Of a DNA stretch of 64,000 nt, positions 28,424-39,000 are shown in pieces. The translations under genes were made by a program, and so were the position numbers. This DNA is from Corynebacterium gallinarum. Lineage in GTDB: Bacteria; Actinomycetota; Actinomycetes; Mycobacteriales; Mycobacteriaceae. Within the stretch, counting starts at the first letter, position 1; each line of letters begins with the position of its first letter. The notes under the pieces are model-generated. The model was not told the DNA's origin. It saw nothing but the letters and a program-made list of their open reading frames with translations, and did not search any database. The DNA is taken from assembly GCF_014837045.1 (NCBI RefSeq), contig NZ_JACSPR010000012.1:10217-74216 (forward strand), written 5' to 3'.

Positions 28424-29191
28424 ATGAGATTGACCATCCTCGGAAGTTCCGGAAGTGTGCCCTCACCAGGTAACCCAGCCTCCGGATATCTGGTGTCCTC
28501 CCCGGGCGCGCCCTCCCTGCTCATGGACATGGGCCCCGGTGTGCTTGCTGCTCTCCAGGAGATACAGGATCCCACGGACACCCATGTGGCCTTCTCCCAT
28601 CTCCACACCGATCACTGCGCGGATTTCGCCTCCCTGCTGGTGTGGCGCCGTTTCCACCCCTATGCCCCCGCACCGGGGCGTAATCTGTGTTTCGGCCCCA
28701 CCGACACCCCCAACCGTCTCGGCCGCCTGAGCTCCGATGATCCCGAGGGCATCGATGACATGGGGGACACCTTCGCCTTCTCCCCCTGGGTCAGTGGCCA
28801 GCCTGAACTGGTGGACAAGTTCACCGTCACCCCCTTCCGTGTAGTCCACCCCATCCAGGCGTACGCCCTGCGGGTGGAGGAGCACGGCACCGGCGCCACC
28901 CTCGCCTACTCCGGTGACAGCGCCTACACCGAGGTGCTCATCGACGCCGCCCGTGATGTGGATGTCTTCCTCTGTGAGGCCACCTGGGGGACCTCGTGTG
29001 AGGGCAGGGTCCCGGGCATGCACATCTGTGGTCAGGACGCCGGTCAGATCGCCGCGGCCGCCGGGGTGAAGAAACTGATTGTCACCCACGTCCCGCCGTG
29101 GGCGGATAAGGAGGCGACCCTCGCGGCCGCCGCGCAGTACTATGACGGACCCATCGAGCTGGGTCTGCCGGGCCTGGAGCTGACCATCTAG
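28424..29191 (+). CDS. cpdA: Metallo-beta-lactamase-fold phosphodiesterase, CpdA-like (class II cAMP phosphodiesterase)
   Basis: A 255-residue metal-dependent hydrolase. The metal-binding HxHxDH is H59-L-H61-T-D63-H64, with further ligands in YSGDSAY and THVPPW. In C. glutamicum the gene in this neighbourhood (near murI and rph) was described as CpdA, the enzyme that breaks down cAMP, the effector of GlxR. I carry that name over from memory of the locus and the fold. Without an alignment, a tRNase Z-like or other MBL function cannot be excluded. Confidence 0.72.
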   Translation: MRLTILGSSGSVPSPGNPASGYLVSSPGAPSLLMDMGPGVLAALQEIQDPTDTHVAFSHLHTDHCADFASLLVWRRFHPYAPAPGRNLCFGPTDTPNRLGRLSSDDPEGIDDMGDTFAFSPWVSGQPELVDKFTVTPFRVVHPIQAYALRVEEHGTGATLAYSGDSAYTEVLIDAARDVDVFLCEATWGTSCEGRVPGMHICGQDAGQIAAAAGVKKLIVTHVPPWADKEATLAAAAQYYDGPIELGLPGLELTI

Positions 29192-29249
29192 GGCTGTCGG
29201 CTTTTCGTCGATAAGCATCAGCGGGTGGGGCACAGGTAACCTGTTACCC

Positions 29250-29987
29250 ATGACTTCAACAACCAGCTTCACCCGCGCCGACGGTCGCGCCCAGGACCAG
29301 ATGCGCGCCGTCAAGATCACCCGTGGTTTCACCACCAACCCCGCTGGCTCCGTGCTCGTCGAGTTCGGCAACACCCGCGTCATGTGCACCGCATCCGTGG
29401 AACTGGGTGTGCCCCGGTTCAAGCGTGACTCCGGCGAGGGCTGGCTCACCGCCGAGTACGCCATGCTGCCCGCCGCCACCGCCGAACGCAACCGCCGCGA
29501 GTCCATGGCCGGCAAGGTCAAGGGCCGCACCCACGAGATCTCCCGCCTGATCGGCCGTTCCCTGCGCGCCGCGGTGGACCTGTCCCAGCTCGGTGAGAAC
29601 ACCATCGCCATCGACTGCGATGTACTACAGGCCGACGGCGGCACCCGCACCGCCGCGATCACCGGCGCCTACGTCGCCCTCGCCGACGCCATCAAGGTGC
29701 TCAAGGAGCAGGGCGTGGTCCCCGGCGACCCGCTGCTGCCGCCCGTGGCCGCCGTCTCCGTCGGGCTTATCGACGGCCAACCCTGCCTCGATCTGCCCTA
29801 CGAGGAGGATGTGCGCGCCGATGTGGACATGAACGTGGTCATGACCGAATCCGGTGAATTCGTGGAGATCCAGGGCACCGGTGAGGAAACCACCTTCACC
29901 CGCGCCCAGCTGAACGAGATGCTCGACATCGCCGAGAAGGGCTGCCGGGAACTCGTCCACGCACAGAAGGCCGCCCTGGGGATCTGA
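29250..29987 (+). CDS. rph: Ribonuclease PH
   Basis: A 245-residue phosphorolytic 3'-exonuclease that trims tRNA 3' ends. [30 protein letters not shown] and [14 protein letters not shown] are the family blocks, and the [22 protein letters not shown] block contains the catalytic aspartates. The rdgB-like gene begins one base after its stop, a pairing common in actinobacteria. Confidence 0.97.
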   Translation: MTSTTSFTRADGRAQDQMRAVKITRGFTTNPAGSVLVEFGNTRVMCTASVELGVPRFKRDSGEGWLTAEYAMLPAATAERNRRESMAGKVKGRTHEISRLIGRSLRAAVDLSQLGENTIAIDCDVLQADGGTRTAAITGAYVALADAIKVLKEQGVVPGDPLLPPVAAVSVGLIDGQPCLDLPYEEDVRADVDMNVVMTESGEFVEIQGTGEETTFTRAQLNEMLDIAEKGCRELVHAQKAALGI

Positions 29988-29988
29988 C

Positions 29989-30612
29989 ATGAAGCTGCTT
30001 GTCGCCTCCAACAACGCCAAGAAACTGGGTGAACTCCAGCGCATCCTCGACCAGGCCGGCATCGCGAATGTGGAACTGCTCGCCCTGGCGGATGTCCCGT
30101 CCTATCCCGAACCCGTGGAGGACGGCCGCACCTTCACCGAGAACGCCCTGATCAAGGCACGCGCCGGCGTGGCCAACACCGGCCTGATCACCCTGGCCGA
30201 CGACTCCGGTCTCGAGGTCGAAGCCCTCAACGGCATGCCCGGCGTGCTCTCCGCCCGGTGGGCGGGTAAACACGGCAACGACCAGGCCAACAACGATCTG
30301 CTCCTGGCGCAGATCGCCGACATCCCGGAGGAGCGCCGGGGCGCGGCGTTCGTCTCCGTCTGCGCGATCGTGACCCCGGATGGCCGGGAGTTCGTGGAGG
30401 AGGGCCGCTGGCACGGTACCCTGCTGCGCGAACCGGTGGGCACCAACGGCTTCGGCTACGACCCGTTGTTCGTCCCCATGGAGGAATCCCTCATCGAGGG
30501 CCGCGACCGCTCCTCCGCGCAGCTGACAGCGCAGGAAAAGGATGCACTCTCGCACCGCGGCAAGGCGCTGCGTGGCCTGGTGCCCGCGATCGCGGAGCTG
30601 GCCGGGCAGTAA
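29989..30612 (+). CDS. rdgB: XTP/dITP diphosphatase (RdgB/HAM1 family)
   Basis: A 207-residue enzyme that removes non-canonical purine nucleotides such as dITP and XTP. The N-terminal LLVASNNAKKLGEL, the central LADDSGLEVEALNGMPGVLSAR and the C-terminal SHRGKALRGL are the ITPase family signatures. It is translationally close to rph and ends at a bidirectional terminator. Confidence 0.96.
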   Translation: MKLLVASNNAKKLGELQRILDQAGIANVELLALADVPSYPEPVEDGRTFTENALIKARAGVANTGLITLADDSGLEVEALNGMPGVLSARWAGKHGNDQANNDLLLAQIADIPEERRGAAFVSVCAIVTPDGREFVEEGRWHGTLLREPVGTNGFGYDPLFVPMEESLIEGRDRSSAQLTAQEKDALSHRGKALRGLVPAIAELAGQ

Positions 30613-30630
30613 ACCCACGCCTGAACAACA

Positions 30631-30684
30631 ACAGCACTGTGGCCGTTCAAGTCCCCTCGGGGATATGAACGGCCACAGTGCTGT
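30631..30684. terminator. Bidirectional terminator between rdgB and the DUF3817 gene
   Basis: A perfect 19-bp stem, 30631-30649 with 30666-30684, around a 16-base loop that itself folds (CCCCTCGGGG). It lies between two convergent genes. Confidence 0.85.
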
Positions 30685-30694
30685 CTGCTGGGTC

Positions 30695-31072
30695 TTAGAC
30701 CGTGTCCGGCTGGTCGAGCTGGAAGGTTTCAATGACCTCCTTGCGGCGGTTGTTCTCCACGAAGAAGGACAACAGGGGCACCACACCGGCGATGGCGGTG
30801 GTGAACCAGCGCTTGGGATCCCACCGCGCCTTCAGACCCAGGTTGAGGGTGCACAGCAGGAAGATGATGTAGACCCAGCCGTGGGCGATCGGGATGAACG
30901 TGGCCCAGCTCGGCAGATCCATCTGCAGGATGTATTTCATCACCATCTCCACCACCAGGGCCAGCAGGAACACACCGGTCACCCATGCGGCGACGGAGAA
31001 GGCAGTCAGTGCGGTGCGGACGCGCTTCTTGCGCTCCGGGTGGATCTGGATGGTCTGGGTCGGCGTAGTCAC
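30695..31072 (-). CDS. DUF3817 family membrane protein
   Basis: A 125-residue protein with three hydrophobic segments (about residues 23-47, 58-80 and 90-105). The sequence AHGWVYIIFLLCTLNLGLKARW in the second segment marks the DUF3817 family, found in many bacteria and of unknown function. The start is GTG 31072 with GAGGAC upstream. The gene for another small membrane protein lies 93 bases upstream on the same strand. Confidence 0.85.
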   Translation of the reverse strand: MTTPTQTIQIHPERKKRVRTALTAFSVAAWVTGVFLLALVVEMVMKYILQMDLPSWATFIPIAHGWVYIIFLLCTLNLGLKARWDPKRWFTTAIAGVVPLLSFFVENNRRKEVIETFQLDQPDTV

Positions 31073-31164
31073 GGCGTGAAAGTCCTCGGGGTCCTCGGGT
31101 GCGGAAACTGCTGGGTGGTTCTGGTGGAGTGGTCGGTTGGGCGCCCGGGAAAGTTCCCGCGGCT

Positions 31165-31650
31165 CTATGTCCGGCGGCGTCTGCGCTGGGACGGATCGTT
31201 GATGCGGTTGAACTCATCAACATCCAGGGTGGGGCGGCTGGGCAGGAAATCATCATCGATCTCGGTCACGGCATCCGGGTTGTCAACCAGGCTGGGGCGG
31301 TGGGAGATCATGAAATCCTCCTCCACCGGGGCCACCGCAGGTTTGGTGGCCTGTTTATCGGCATCCGGGTGACGGGCGAGCTCAGCCGCCAGGTTCTCCC
31401 GGTCGATCGACTCGTTCTCATATTCCAGGTACTTGCGGTAGGCGAAGACGAGGAAACCACCGATCACCGGCCACTGGAAGGCATAACCCAGATTCTGGAA
31501 GGTACCAGAACCGGATTGGAAGCGGGTCCACTGCCACCATGCCAGGGCCAGAGCCACACAGAAACAGATGAAAAGGAAGATGACATGACTGAGTCGTACC
31601 TTCTTCCTGGTTTTCACTTCAGCTCGACCTTGCTCACTCACAAATATCAA
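31165..31650 (-). CDS. Small actinobacterial membrane protein
   Basis: A protein of up to 161 residues with two hydrophobic segments (VIFLFICFCVALALAWW and the WPVIGGFLVFAYR region). The connecting WTRFQSGSGTFQNLGYAFQ is a conserved feature I associate with unnamed actinobacterial membrane proteins. The C-terminal half is acidic and ends in a run of arginines. Start uncertain: GTG 31641 or GTG 31617 are alternatives to ATG 31650. Function unknown. Confidence 0.7.
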   Translation of the reverse strand: MIFVSEQGRAEVKTRKKVRLSHVIFLFICFCVALALAWWQWTRFQSGSGTFQNLGYAFQWPVIGGFLVFAYRKYLEYENESIDRENLAAELARHPDADKQATKPAVAPVEEDFMISHRPSLVDNPDAVTEIDDDFLPSRPTLDVDEFNRINDPSQRRRRRT

Positions 31651-31774
31651 GGATACCCCCGTTTTCCTCCCACGCGAATTTCGTTATGGACACCACATTG
31701 TTTGTTGTGTATCAGCCACCATGTATGATCAAGTGCGCTGTCGCACCGGGCTCAGCCGGTTTCGATGCGATACA

Positions 31775-31856
<82 letters not shown>

Positions 31857-31890
31857 CACAATAGTTACAGAGAAATACACAGTAGTAATG

Positions 31891-31938
31891 ACAGAGATAG
31901 CCCGGTCGGTTGACCGGGCTATCTCTGTTTCTTCTTCC
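31891..31938 (+). terminator. Terminator after tRNA-Leu
   Basis: A perfect 17-bp stem (31891-31907 with 31912-31928) around GGTT, followed by TTCTTCTT. Confidence 0.93.
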
Positions 31939-31999
31939 CCTGTCCGCGCCGGGGTCTCCGGGGCATTCATGGAGGCTGCGGCGGGCTGGTGTGAAAGTC

Positions 32000-32581
32000 C
32001 TAGAAGTAGACGCCGTGGTTGGCGAACCAGCCGACCGGATCAACCGGTCCCATGCCTGCGGGGTGGATCTCGAAATGGAGGTGGGAGCCGGTGGAGAAGC
32101 CCTCACTGCCCATGCCCGCGATGGTCTGGCCGGCAGACACGCGCTCGCCGGCGGAGACATAGAGTGCGGACATGTGTCCGTAGACCGCCATGGAGCCGTC
32201 ATCGTGTTGGACGCGGATCCACTGGCCGTAACCTGAGGCGGGGCCGGAGTTGATCACGGTGCCACTCATGACGGAATAGATCGGGGTGCCGACGGCATTG
32301 GCGATATCGATGCCGTTGTGCATGGTGCCCCAGCGGGGACCGAACCCGGAGGTGAAGGTGCCGTGTGCGGGCCGGACCACGCTGGGGGCTGCGATCGTGG
32401 CGTTGTAGGGTGCGACGGTGGCCAGCTGGGAGGACATGGCGGCGAAGTCCGCGGGGATGGCGGGCTGCGCGGTGGCAGCGGGAGCGCCGGCCAGCCCGGC
32501 GGTTGCGACGGTGCCAGCTGCCACGGCGGCCAGGGTGAGGCGCCTGCGGAAGATGTTGCGGGTGCATCCGGAGTTGAACAT
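32000..32581 (-). CDS. Secreted M23-family (LytM-type) peptidase
   Basis: A 193-residue exported protein. The signal peptide is residues 1-39 (RRRLTLAAVAAGTVATAGLAG, then ATAQPA). The LytM domain fills residues about 70-190 with zinc ligands in HNGIDIA and HLHFEIH, so it is likely active on peptidoglycan cross-links rather than a degenerate EnvC type. GAACCCCATG context shows a ribosome-binding sequence (AAAAGGAACCCC) before ATG 32581. It stands alone, next to a long gene-free stretch. Confidence 0.92.
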   Translation of the reverse strand: MFNSGCTRNIFRRRLTLAAVAAGTVATAGLAGAPAATAQPAIPADFAAMSSQLATVAPYNATIAAPSVVRPAHGTFTSGFGPRWGTMHNGIDIANAVGTPIYSVMSGTVINSGPASGYGQWIRVQHDDGSMAVYGHMSALYVSAGERVSAGQTIAGMGSEGFSTGSHLHFEIHPAGMGPVDPVGWFANHGVYF

Positions 32582-33187
32582 GGGGTTCCTTTTACGGGGA
32601 TCGACGACAAGCCTGAACCATTTTGTGATTGGCTCGTTATTAATTTGTGATCACCCTAGGGACCATCCCCGCAGTAAACCAAGTTCCGGAGGCGGTGGAA
32701 CTTATGTATTTATCAGCTTTTGACACCTGTAAGCAGGAGTTCCGGCGGGATTGTTAGATGGCTCACTAAGTGACCCTCCGCGCGGTCCCGGTGGGAAAAA
32801 CCCGGCCACTCCAACTCCGCTCGCGCCCTGGGGTTCGGAGGGCGCGTGCGGGGCCCGCATCCCCGTGCCGGGCATGGGGCGGGGGGTTGAACTCCGGCCG
32901 TGCCTTTCGGGGAGGCCAGCCGTTCCGGCCCGCCCAGGGTTGGTCCATTCTCACGTCCCGGCGTTGCTGGTGGGATCGTGCCACACTGGCCCGTGGCTAG
33001 GTCCCGCGGCCGTATGGAGAAAACTACAAAAAACGCAGAAAAAGCTTGGGGGCTTTAGATGTAGCGTGCGTCACATCCAGTGGTGCATCCTGAACAGGTC
33101 ACCGCATGTTGGTGCCCTCTGATCTCGGGATCAGAGGGCTGAGCTCTGTGGCGAACCACATGTCCGCATTTACCAAAGGAGGTGCCA
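32582..33187. other. Long gene-free region between the M23 peptidase and the permease
   Basis: About 600 bases. The first part is AT-rich and would carry the peptidase promoter. The middle part (32765-33000) is GC-rich with several short ORFs that have no recognisable product. The last part holds a perfect 11-bp hairpin (33114-33139) and the permease ribosome-binding site AAAGGAGG. Confidence 0.55.
33114..33139 (+). promoter_or_regulatory. Perfect hairpin before the permease gene
   Basis: GCCCTCTGATC-TCGG-GATCAGAGGGC: 11 paired bases around a TCGG tetraloop, with its end 49 bases before the permease start and no T tract behind it. It may be an operator for the 3-hydroxybutyrate unit or an RNA leader structure. 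Confidence 0.5.
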
Positions 33188-34602
33188 ATGATCCTCGGCA
33201 TCATTGGAATCCTGTTATCTCTGGCACTGTTGATCACCCTTGCGTACCAGGGCGTGCCGGTTCTCATCGCCGCCCCCATTGCCTCAATCGTGGCGCTGGT
33301 GTTCTCCCAGGCACCACTGCTTCCGGGCTACACGGAGATCTTCATGCCCGCCATGGCCGGGTTTATCGGAAACTTCTTCCCGGTGTTCCTCACCGGTGCC
33401 ATCTTCGGCATGCTGATGACGGTGACCGGGTATGCGAAATCGATCGCCACCTCCGTGACCTCCCTGATCGGGGGCAAGGCTGCGATCGCCGCCACCGTGG
33501 TCACCTCGGCCCTGATGACCTACGGTGGCATCAGTCTCTTCGTGGTTGCCTTCGTCATGTATCCCCTTGCCCGTGAACTCTTCCGGGTGGCCGACATTCC
33601 CCGCAGGTTGATTCCCGCAACCATCGCCCTGGGTATCTTAACCTTCACCATGACGGCACTGCCGGGCACACCCCAGGTGCAGAACATCATCCCGGGCCAG
33701 TTCTTCGGAACCGGATCCTTCGCCGGTGCGGCCATCGGCATCATCGGTTCCATCTTCGTCATCGTGTTCGGCATGGCCTGGCTGGAGTTCCGTACCCGTC
33801 AGCTGCGTAAGAAGGGCGAGCACTTCTCCAGTGTGCACAACGGTGGCGAGGAGGAGCTGCAGAATGGAAACGGCACCAAGCAGGCCACGGTGACGCTCGC
33901 CGAACCCACCAACCGTGTCATTCCTTTCCTTCCCCTGCTCACGGTGTTCGTCGTCAACTTCGCCTGCACGCTGTATATCTTCCCGCGATGGATTGGAGTT
34001 ACCTCTCGGAGGAGCAGTACGGCGGGATCGCCCTGGCCAACAGGGCGGCGCTGTGGGCGGTCCTGGTGGGTATCACCGCTGCCATCCTGCTCATCCTCCT
34101 GATCAATGTCCGGCATTTCCGCGAGCTGATCTGGGCCGTGGGGGAGGGGGCGAAAAACTCCATGTTCCCGGTCTTCAGTACCGCCTCCGAGGTTGGATAC
34201 GGTGCGGTCGTTGCCTCGGCGGCAGCGTTCGCCGTGGTGCGTGATTCCATCTTCAACATGGGCGCCAATGCCATCATCACCTCGGTGGTGACGGTCTCGA
34301 TCACGGCTGGCCTGACCGGATCCTCCTCCGGCGGCATGACCATTGCCCTGAATGCACTGGGTGATGAGCTCCGCGAGATGGCCATCGCCGATGACATCAG
34401 CCTCGAGGTCATGCACCGTCTGACCGCCATGGCCTCCGGTGGCCTGGATACGCTGCCGCACTCCGGTGCCGTTGTCACGCTCCTGATCGTCTGCGGTCTG
34501 ACCCACAAACAGTCCTACAAGGATCTCGCGGTGATCACCATCGTGGGTCCGGTCACCGCCGTGGCGCTGCTGGTTGGCGCGGTTTCCCTCGGAATGTTCT
34601 AA
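33188..34602 (+). pseudogene. GntP-family permease (3-hydroxybutyrate-type), frameshifted
   Basis: Two frames together make one permease. The 5' part (ATG 33188, in frame to about 33985) encodes the N-terminal hydrophobic segments up to FACTLYIFP. The 3' part continues in another frame with MDWSYLSEEQYGG (33988) and ends normally at 34602 with GSSSGGMTIALNAL and GLDTLPHSGAVVTLL, typical of GntP family transporters. The total length is 3n+2, so one base is missing within about 33982-33987 (CCCGCG). The upstream frame would end in an unrelated tail at 34102. The next gene encodes 3-hydroxybutyrate dehydrogenase, so the substrate is probably 3-hydroxybutyrate. Either a real inactivation or a sequencing error. 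Confidence 0.85.
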
Positions 34603-34662
34603 GCCGACACCTCACCCCTTGAACCACACGTCTCACACGTCCCATCATCGAAAGGTAGAACA

Positions 34663-35427
34663 ATGAACACCACCACCAATGCAATCTCCCTGGACGGCCG
34701 TAAGGCCCTGATCACAGGAGGTGCCTCCGGCATCGGGGCGGCCTGTGCCCGGGCCTTCACCCAGGCCGGTGCCCATGTGACCATCTGTAACCTCAACGAG
34801 GATGCAGCCCGCGACCTGGCTGCCGAGCTGGGCGGCGACCACTGGGCGGTGGACCTCTCGGACACCGCGGCACTGGAGGACTTCTCCCTCGAGGTCGATA
34901 TCCTGGTCAATAATGCCGGTGTCCAGCGCATCTCCCCGATCCATGAATTCGATCCCGAGAACTGGCGTCTGATCAACCGGCTCATGCTGGAGGCCCCCTT
35001 CCTGCTGATGCGTGCCGCGCTCCCACACATGTATGAGCAGGGCTTCGGCCGCATCATCAACATCTCGTCTGTTCACGGTTTGCGTGCCAGTGCCTTCAAG
35101 TCCGCCTACGTCGCCGCGAAACACGGCCTTGAGGGGCTGTCCAAGGTCGCGGCCCTGGAGGGGGGCCCACACGGGGTGACCTCCAACTGCATCAACCCGG
35201 CCTATGTGCGCACGCCCCTGGTGGAGAAGCAGATTGAGGATCAGGCAAACATTCACGGCATCGATCCGGGTGAGGTGGTGGAGAAGATCATGCTCACCGA
35301 ATCCGCGGTGAAGCGGCTGGTGGAATCCGATGAGGTTGCGTCCCTGGCTACCTGGCTGGCCTCGGATCATGCGGGGATGGTCACCGGCGCCGCCTGCACC
35401 ATCGACGGCGGGTGGACCGCGAGCTAG
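34663..35427 (+). CDS. 3-Hydroxybutyrate dehydrogenase (SDR family)
   Basis: A 254-residue short-chain dehydrogenase that oxidises 3-hydroxybutyrate to acetoacetate with NAD+. The cofactor motif TGGASGIG is at residues 18-25, NNAGVQ near 83, the catalytic serine in INISSVHG and the YxxxK in YVAAKHGLEG. The stretch INPAYVRTPLVEKQI, followed by DQA and HGI, is specific to the 3-hydroxybutyrate dehydrogenase subgroup. GAAAGG precedes ATG 34663. It follows the permease by 60 bases. Confidence 0.88.
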   Translation: MNTTTNAISLDGRKALITGGASGIGAACARAFTQAGAHVTICNLNEDAARDLAAELGGDHWAVDLSDTAALEDFSLEVDILVNNAGVQRISPIHEFDPENWRLINRLMLEAPFLLMRAALPHMYEQGFGRIINISSVHGLRASAFKSAYVAAKHGLEGLSKVAALEGGPHGVTSNCINPAYVRTPLVEKQIEDQANIHGIDPGEVVEKIMLTESAVKRLVESDEVASLATWLASDHAGMVTGAACTIDGGWTAS

Positions 35428-35509
35428 GTTCCGGCGGGGCGGGTCGAGGGCGGGGCTCAGGGCATCGGGGGATGTTGTTGAGGGGGGTGATCGCGTTACC
35501 CTGGGGTGC

Positions 35510-35716
35510 ATGAGTATCTCCAGGGATTTCGACGCGTGGATGGCCGCCAGGGGCATTGTTCCCGAGGTTGAGATCGTGCCCGATCATGCCTGTCAGGTTT
35601 TCCTTCCGTCCGAGGGTGTGAGAATTTCCCTACGCCATACAGAAGGTGAAGAAGACCACATCGCTCCCGCCGCTCTCTTGGAGGCGTGCGACCTCATCTC
35701 CCGGCATCTCTGCTGA
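35510..35716 (+). CDS. Small hypothetical protein
   Basis: A 68-residue protein beginning MSISRDFDAWMAARGIV and ending with a helix rich in Leu and Ala (APAALLEACDLISRHLC). The start is ATG 35510, with GGGG-rich sequence upstream rather than a clear ribosome-binding site. It ends 313 bases before the fatty acid synthase. No domain is recognised; coding is supported only by the codon pattern and a plausible amphipathic composition. Confidence 0.5.
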   Translation: MSISRDFDAWMAARGIVPEVEIVPDHACQVFLPSEGVRISLRHTEGEEDHIAPAALLEACDLISRHLC

Positions 35717-36029
35717 GATGAAACTGCAGGTATCCACCCCGAATCACCCACCCCTGATTTCGACGGGGAAGTTTTGTATCAAACACGTCAGGTGGCACGA
35801 TGGGGGGAGCGGAATGACCCCATCCGGGACCGCAGGATGCATCGGGATGACGCGCGTCAACAAAAGATGACGTTTTCCTCATGATTTATGGCATATTGTT
35901 TCCTATCTAATGACACCCTGGTGTAACAGGTGTGCCATTTTCCAGTTTTTATCAGCTAAGCATGCGCAGACCGATGGTTCCGGCATGGGGCCTTGAGGTG
36001 TCTGAGTCAAACAAGGAGCGAGTTCACAC
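35717..36029 (+). other. Promoter region of the fatty acid synthase gene
   Basis: About 310 bases, AT-rich from 35730 to 35960. It contains the palindrome ACACC-CT-GGTGT (35913-35924) with a further GGTGT copy at 35929-35933. The GTG start at 36030 follows AAGGAGCGAG. The fasR gene is nearby, so a FasR operator is expected here, but I cannot identify its motif with certainty. Confidence 0.5.
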
Positions 36030-39000
36030 GTGACCGAACTAGGCAGCAACTTCGGGACCAGCCGACTGATCAACCGCTTCGATCAGGAACCCTATGCCTT
36101 CGCCTTCTCAGGCCAGGGCTTTGACTGGTTGAAGACCCTCCGCGCCGCGGTCGCCGCAGGCGCCGGCACCAACGTCCAGGGCATCGTCGAGCGCGCGCAG
36201 GAGCTGCTGGCTCCCGTCGCCGATGAACTCGCAGGCACCTTCCCCTTCGGCTTCGATCCGGTTGCCTGGGCCACCGCCGTAGACACCCCGAACTTCGACA
36301 CCGCCCAGGCCGCCGTGAGCGTGCCGGGCATCTTCGTCTCCCAGATCGCCACCCTGGATTCCCTGGAATCCCAGCGGCTCGACGTGGAGAAGGCCGTCGC
36401 TGCCATCGGGCACTCGCAGGGTGTGCTCGGTGTGCACCTGCTGGGGGACCTGACCCGTGCTGATGAGTATGTGGCACTGGCCCAGCTCATCGGAGCCGCC
36501 ATCACCCGCACCGGACGCATGACCGGTCTGATCGCCCAGGGCACCCTGTCCCCGATGGTCGCCATCGCCGGTGTCACCCGCGAACAGCTGCAGGCCGCCA
36601 TCGACACCGCCGCAGCCGATGTTCCCGAGGAGATCCGCCCGGTCATCGGTCTGCGCAATGCCCGCACCACCTATGTCCTGGTCGGCCGCCCCGATGACAA
36701 CCAGCGTGTCATCACCGCCCTGGAGGCGATGGCCGCCGCCGACGCCAAGGCCATTGAGAATAAGGAGCGCGGCGGTCAGCCGTTCGCCCCCCGCATCACC
36801 CAGCTTGATGTCCAGGCTGCCTTCCACCACCCGGCGATGTCCCTGGCCGTGGAGCAGACCGTCACCTGGGCAACAGCCTGTGGCCTGGATGCGGAGACCT
36901 CCCGTGAGGTCGCCGCCGATGTGCTGGTCAACCCCGTCGACTGGGTTGCCTCCGTCACCGGTGCCCTGGATGCCGGCGCACGTTGGATCCTCGACATCGG
37001 CCCCGACGGTGGCGTGGTGCCCCTGACCAACTCCATCCTCGCCGGCCGCGGTGCCGCCTCCTTCGCGGTGTGCGACACCGACGGCCAGGCCAGGGTCTTC
37101 GACGCCGGCATGGCACCGGAGCTGCCCCGGTCCTATGACGAGTTCGCCCCCCGGGTGGAATCTGTCAATGGCCGCCCCCGCCTGGTCACCCGCTTCAGCG
37201 AACTGACTGGCCGCAGCCCCATGCTGCTCGCCGGCATGACCCCGACCACCGTGGACCCGGAGATCGTCGCAGCCGCCGCCAACGGCGGACACTGGGCTGA
37301 GCTCGCCGGCGGTGGCCAGGTCACCCCGGAGATCCTCGAATCCAATATCGACAGGCTCACCGAGCTGCTCGAGCCGGGCGTCAATGTCCAGTTCAACTCC
37401 ATGTTCCTCGACCCCTACCTGTGGAAGATGCAGATCGGCGGCAAGCGCCTGGTGCCCAAGGCCCGCGCCAACGGTGCCCCCATCGACGGCATCGTCATCA
37501 CCGCCGGCATGCCGGAGAAGGACGAGGCCGTCAGCCTCGTGCGCGAGCTTGTCGACGGCGGATTCCCCTGGATCTCCTTCAAGCCGGGCGCCGTCAAACA
37601 GGTCCACGCCGTCCTCGCGATCGCCCGCGAACTGCCCGACACCCCGATCATCATCCACATGGAGGGTGGCATCGCCGGTGGACACCACTCCTGGGAGAAC
37701 CTCGATGACCTCCTGATCGCCACCTACGCCGATGTCCGCGCACTGGACAATGTCGTCCTGTGCGTCGGTGGTGGCATCGGCACCCCGGAACGCGCCGCCG
37801 ACTACATCACCGGTTCCTGGGCCAGCGCCCACGGCCTGCCCAACATGCCTGTCGACGGCATCCTCATCGGCACCGCCGCCATGGCTGCCAAGGAGGCCAC
37901 CACCTCCCAGTCCGTCAAGGAACTGCTGGTGGCCACCCCGGGCACCACCGACTGGGTCCCCGCCGGTGGCGCCGCCAACGGCATGGCCTCCGGACGCTCC
38001 CAGCTGGGAGCGGACATCCACGAGATCGACAACTCGTTTGCCCGCGCCGGGCGTCTCCTCGATGAGGTTGCCGGCGATGAGGAGGCCGTCCAGGCCCGCC
38101 GCGAGGAGATCATCACCGCCATCGGCAAGACCGCCAAGGTCTACTTCGGTGACCTCGGTTCCATGACCTACCAGGAATGGCTCAACCGCTACCTGGAACT
38201 GTCCGGACCCGTCAACGGCGAGTGGATCGACGCCTCCTGGGCGAACCGTTTCAGCCAGATGCTTGAACGCGCCGAGGCCCGACTCATCGAGCAGGACCAC
38301 GGACAGTTCACCCCGTCCCACACCCTGGAAGAGGGAGTGGAGCCACAGCAGGTCGTCGACAAGCTCGTGGCCGACCTGCCGCACGCCGCCACCGACCTGC
38401 TCACCCCGGCGGATGTGGCGTGGTTCCTCGGACTGTGCCGCACCCCGGGCAAGCCGGTGTGCTTCGTGCCGGTCATCGACAAGGACGTGCGCCGCTGGTG
38501 GCGTTCGGATTCCCTGTGGCAGTCCCACGACGAGCGTTTCGACGCCGACCAGGTCGCCATCATCCCCGGACCAGCCGCCGTCGCCGGCATCACCCTGGCC
38601 AATGAGCCCGTGGCTGACCTGCTCGACCGTTTCAATGCCGCCTCCATCGAGCGCATCACCGAGGTGCACGAAGTCGAGCGCGACCTCATCGAGGAGCTGC
38701 TCACCGCGCCGGGCACCTACTGGGCCAGCCGCAACACCATCTCCATGATCCACCGCCTGGGTGACGTCGACGCCTGGGAGCGTGACGGTGAGACCGCCAC
38801 CCACGCCCCGACCGGCGCCCGCCTCGAGGTCGAGGACACCGAGCATGTTCTGCTCACCGTGCCCCTGGCCGGATCCACCGCGTTTGGCACCACCACCGAC
38901 CTGGTCATCCGTTTCACCCTGCCCGGGGACACCATCCCGGGTGCGGTTCCGCAGGTCACCCAGGCTGATGCCGAAGCGGCCATGGATGAGCTCACCCGTG

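Noticed and set aside
33980..33990. Programmed ribosomal frameshift in the GntP-type permease
   Set aside because: There is no slippery heptamer and no pseudoknot-like structure just downstream, and programmed shifting is not known for this family. A mutation or sequence error is simpler.
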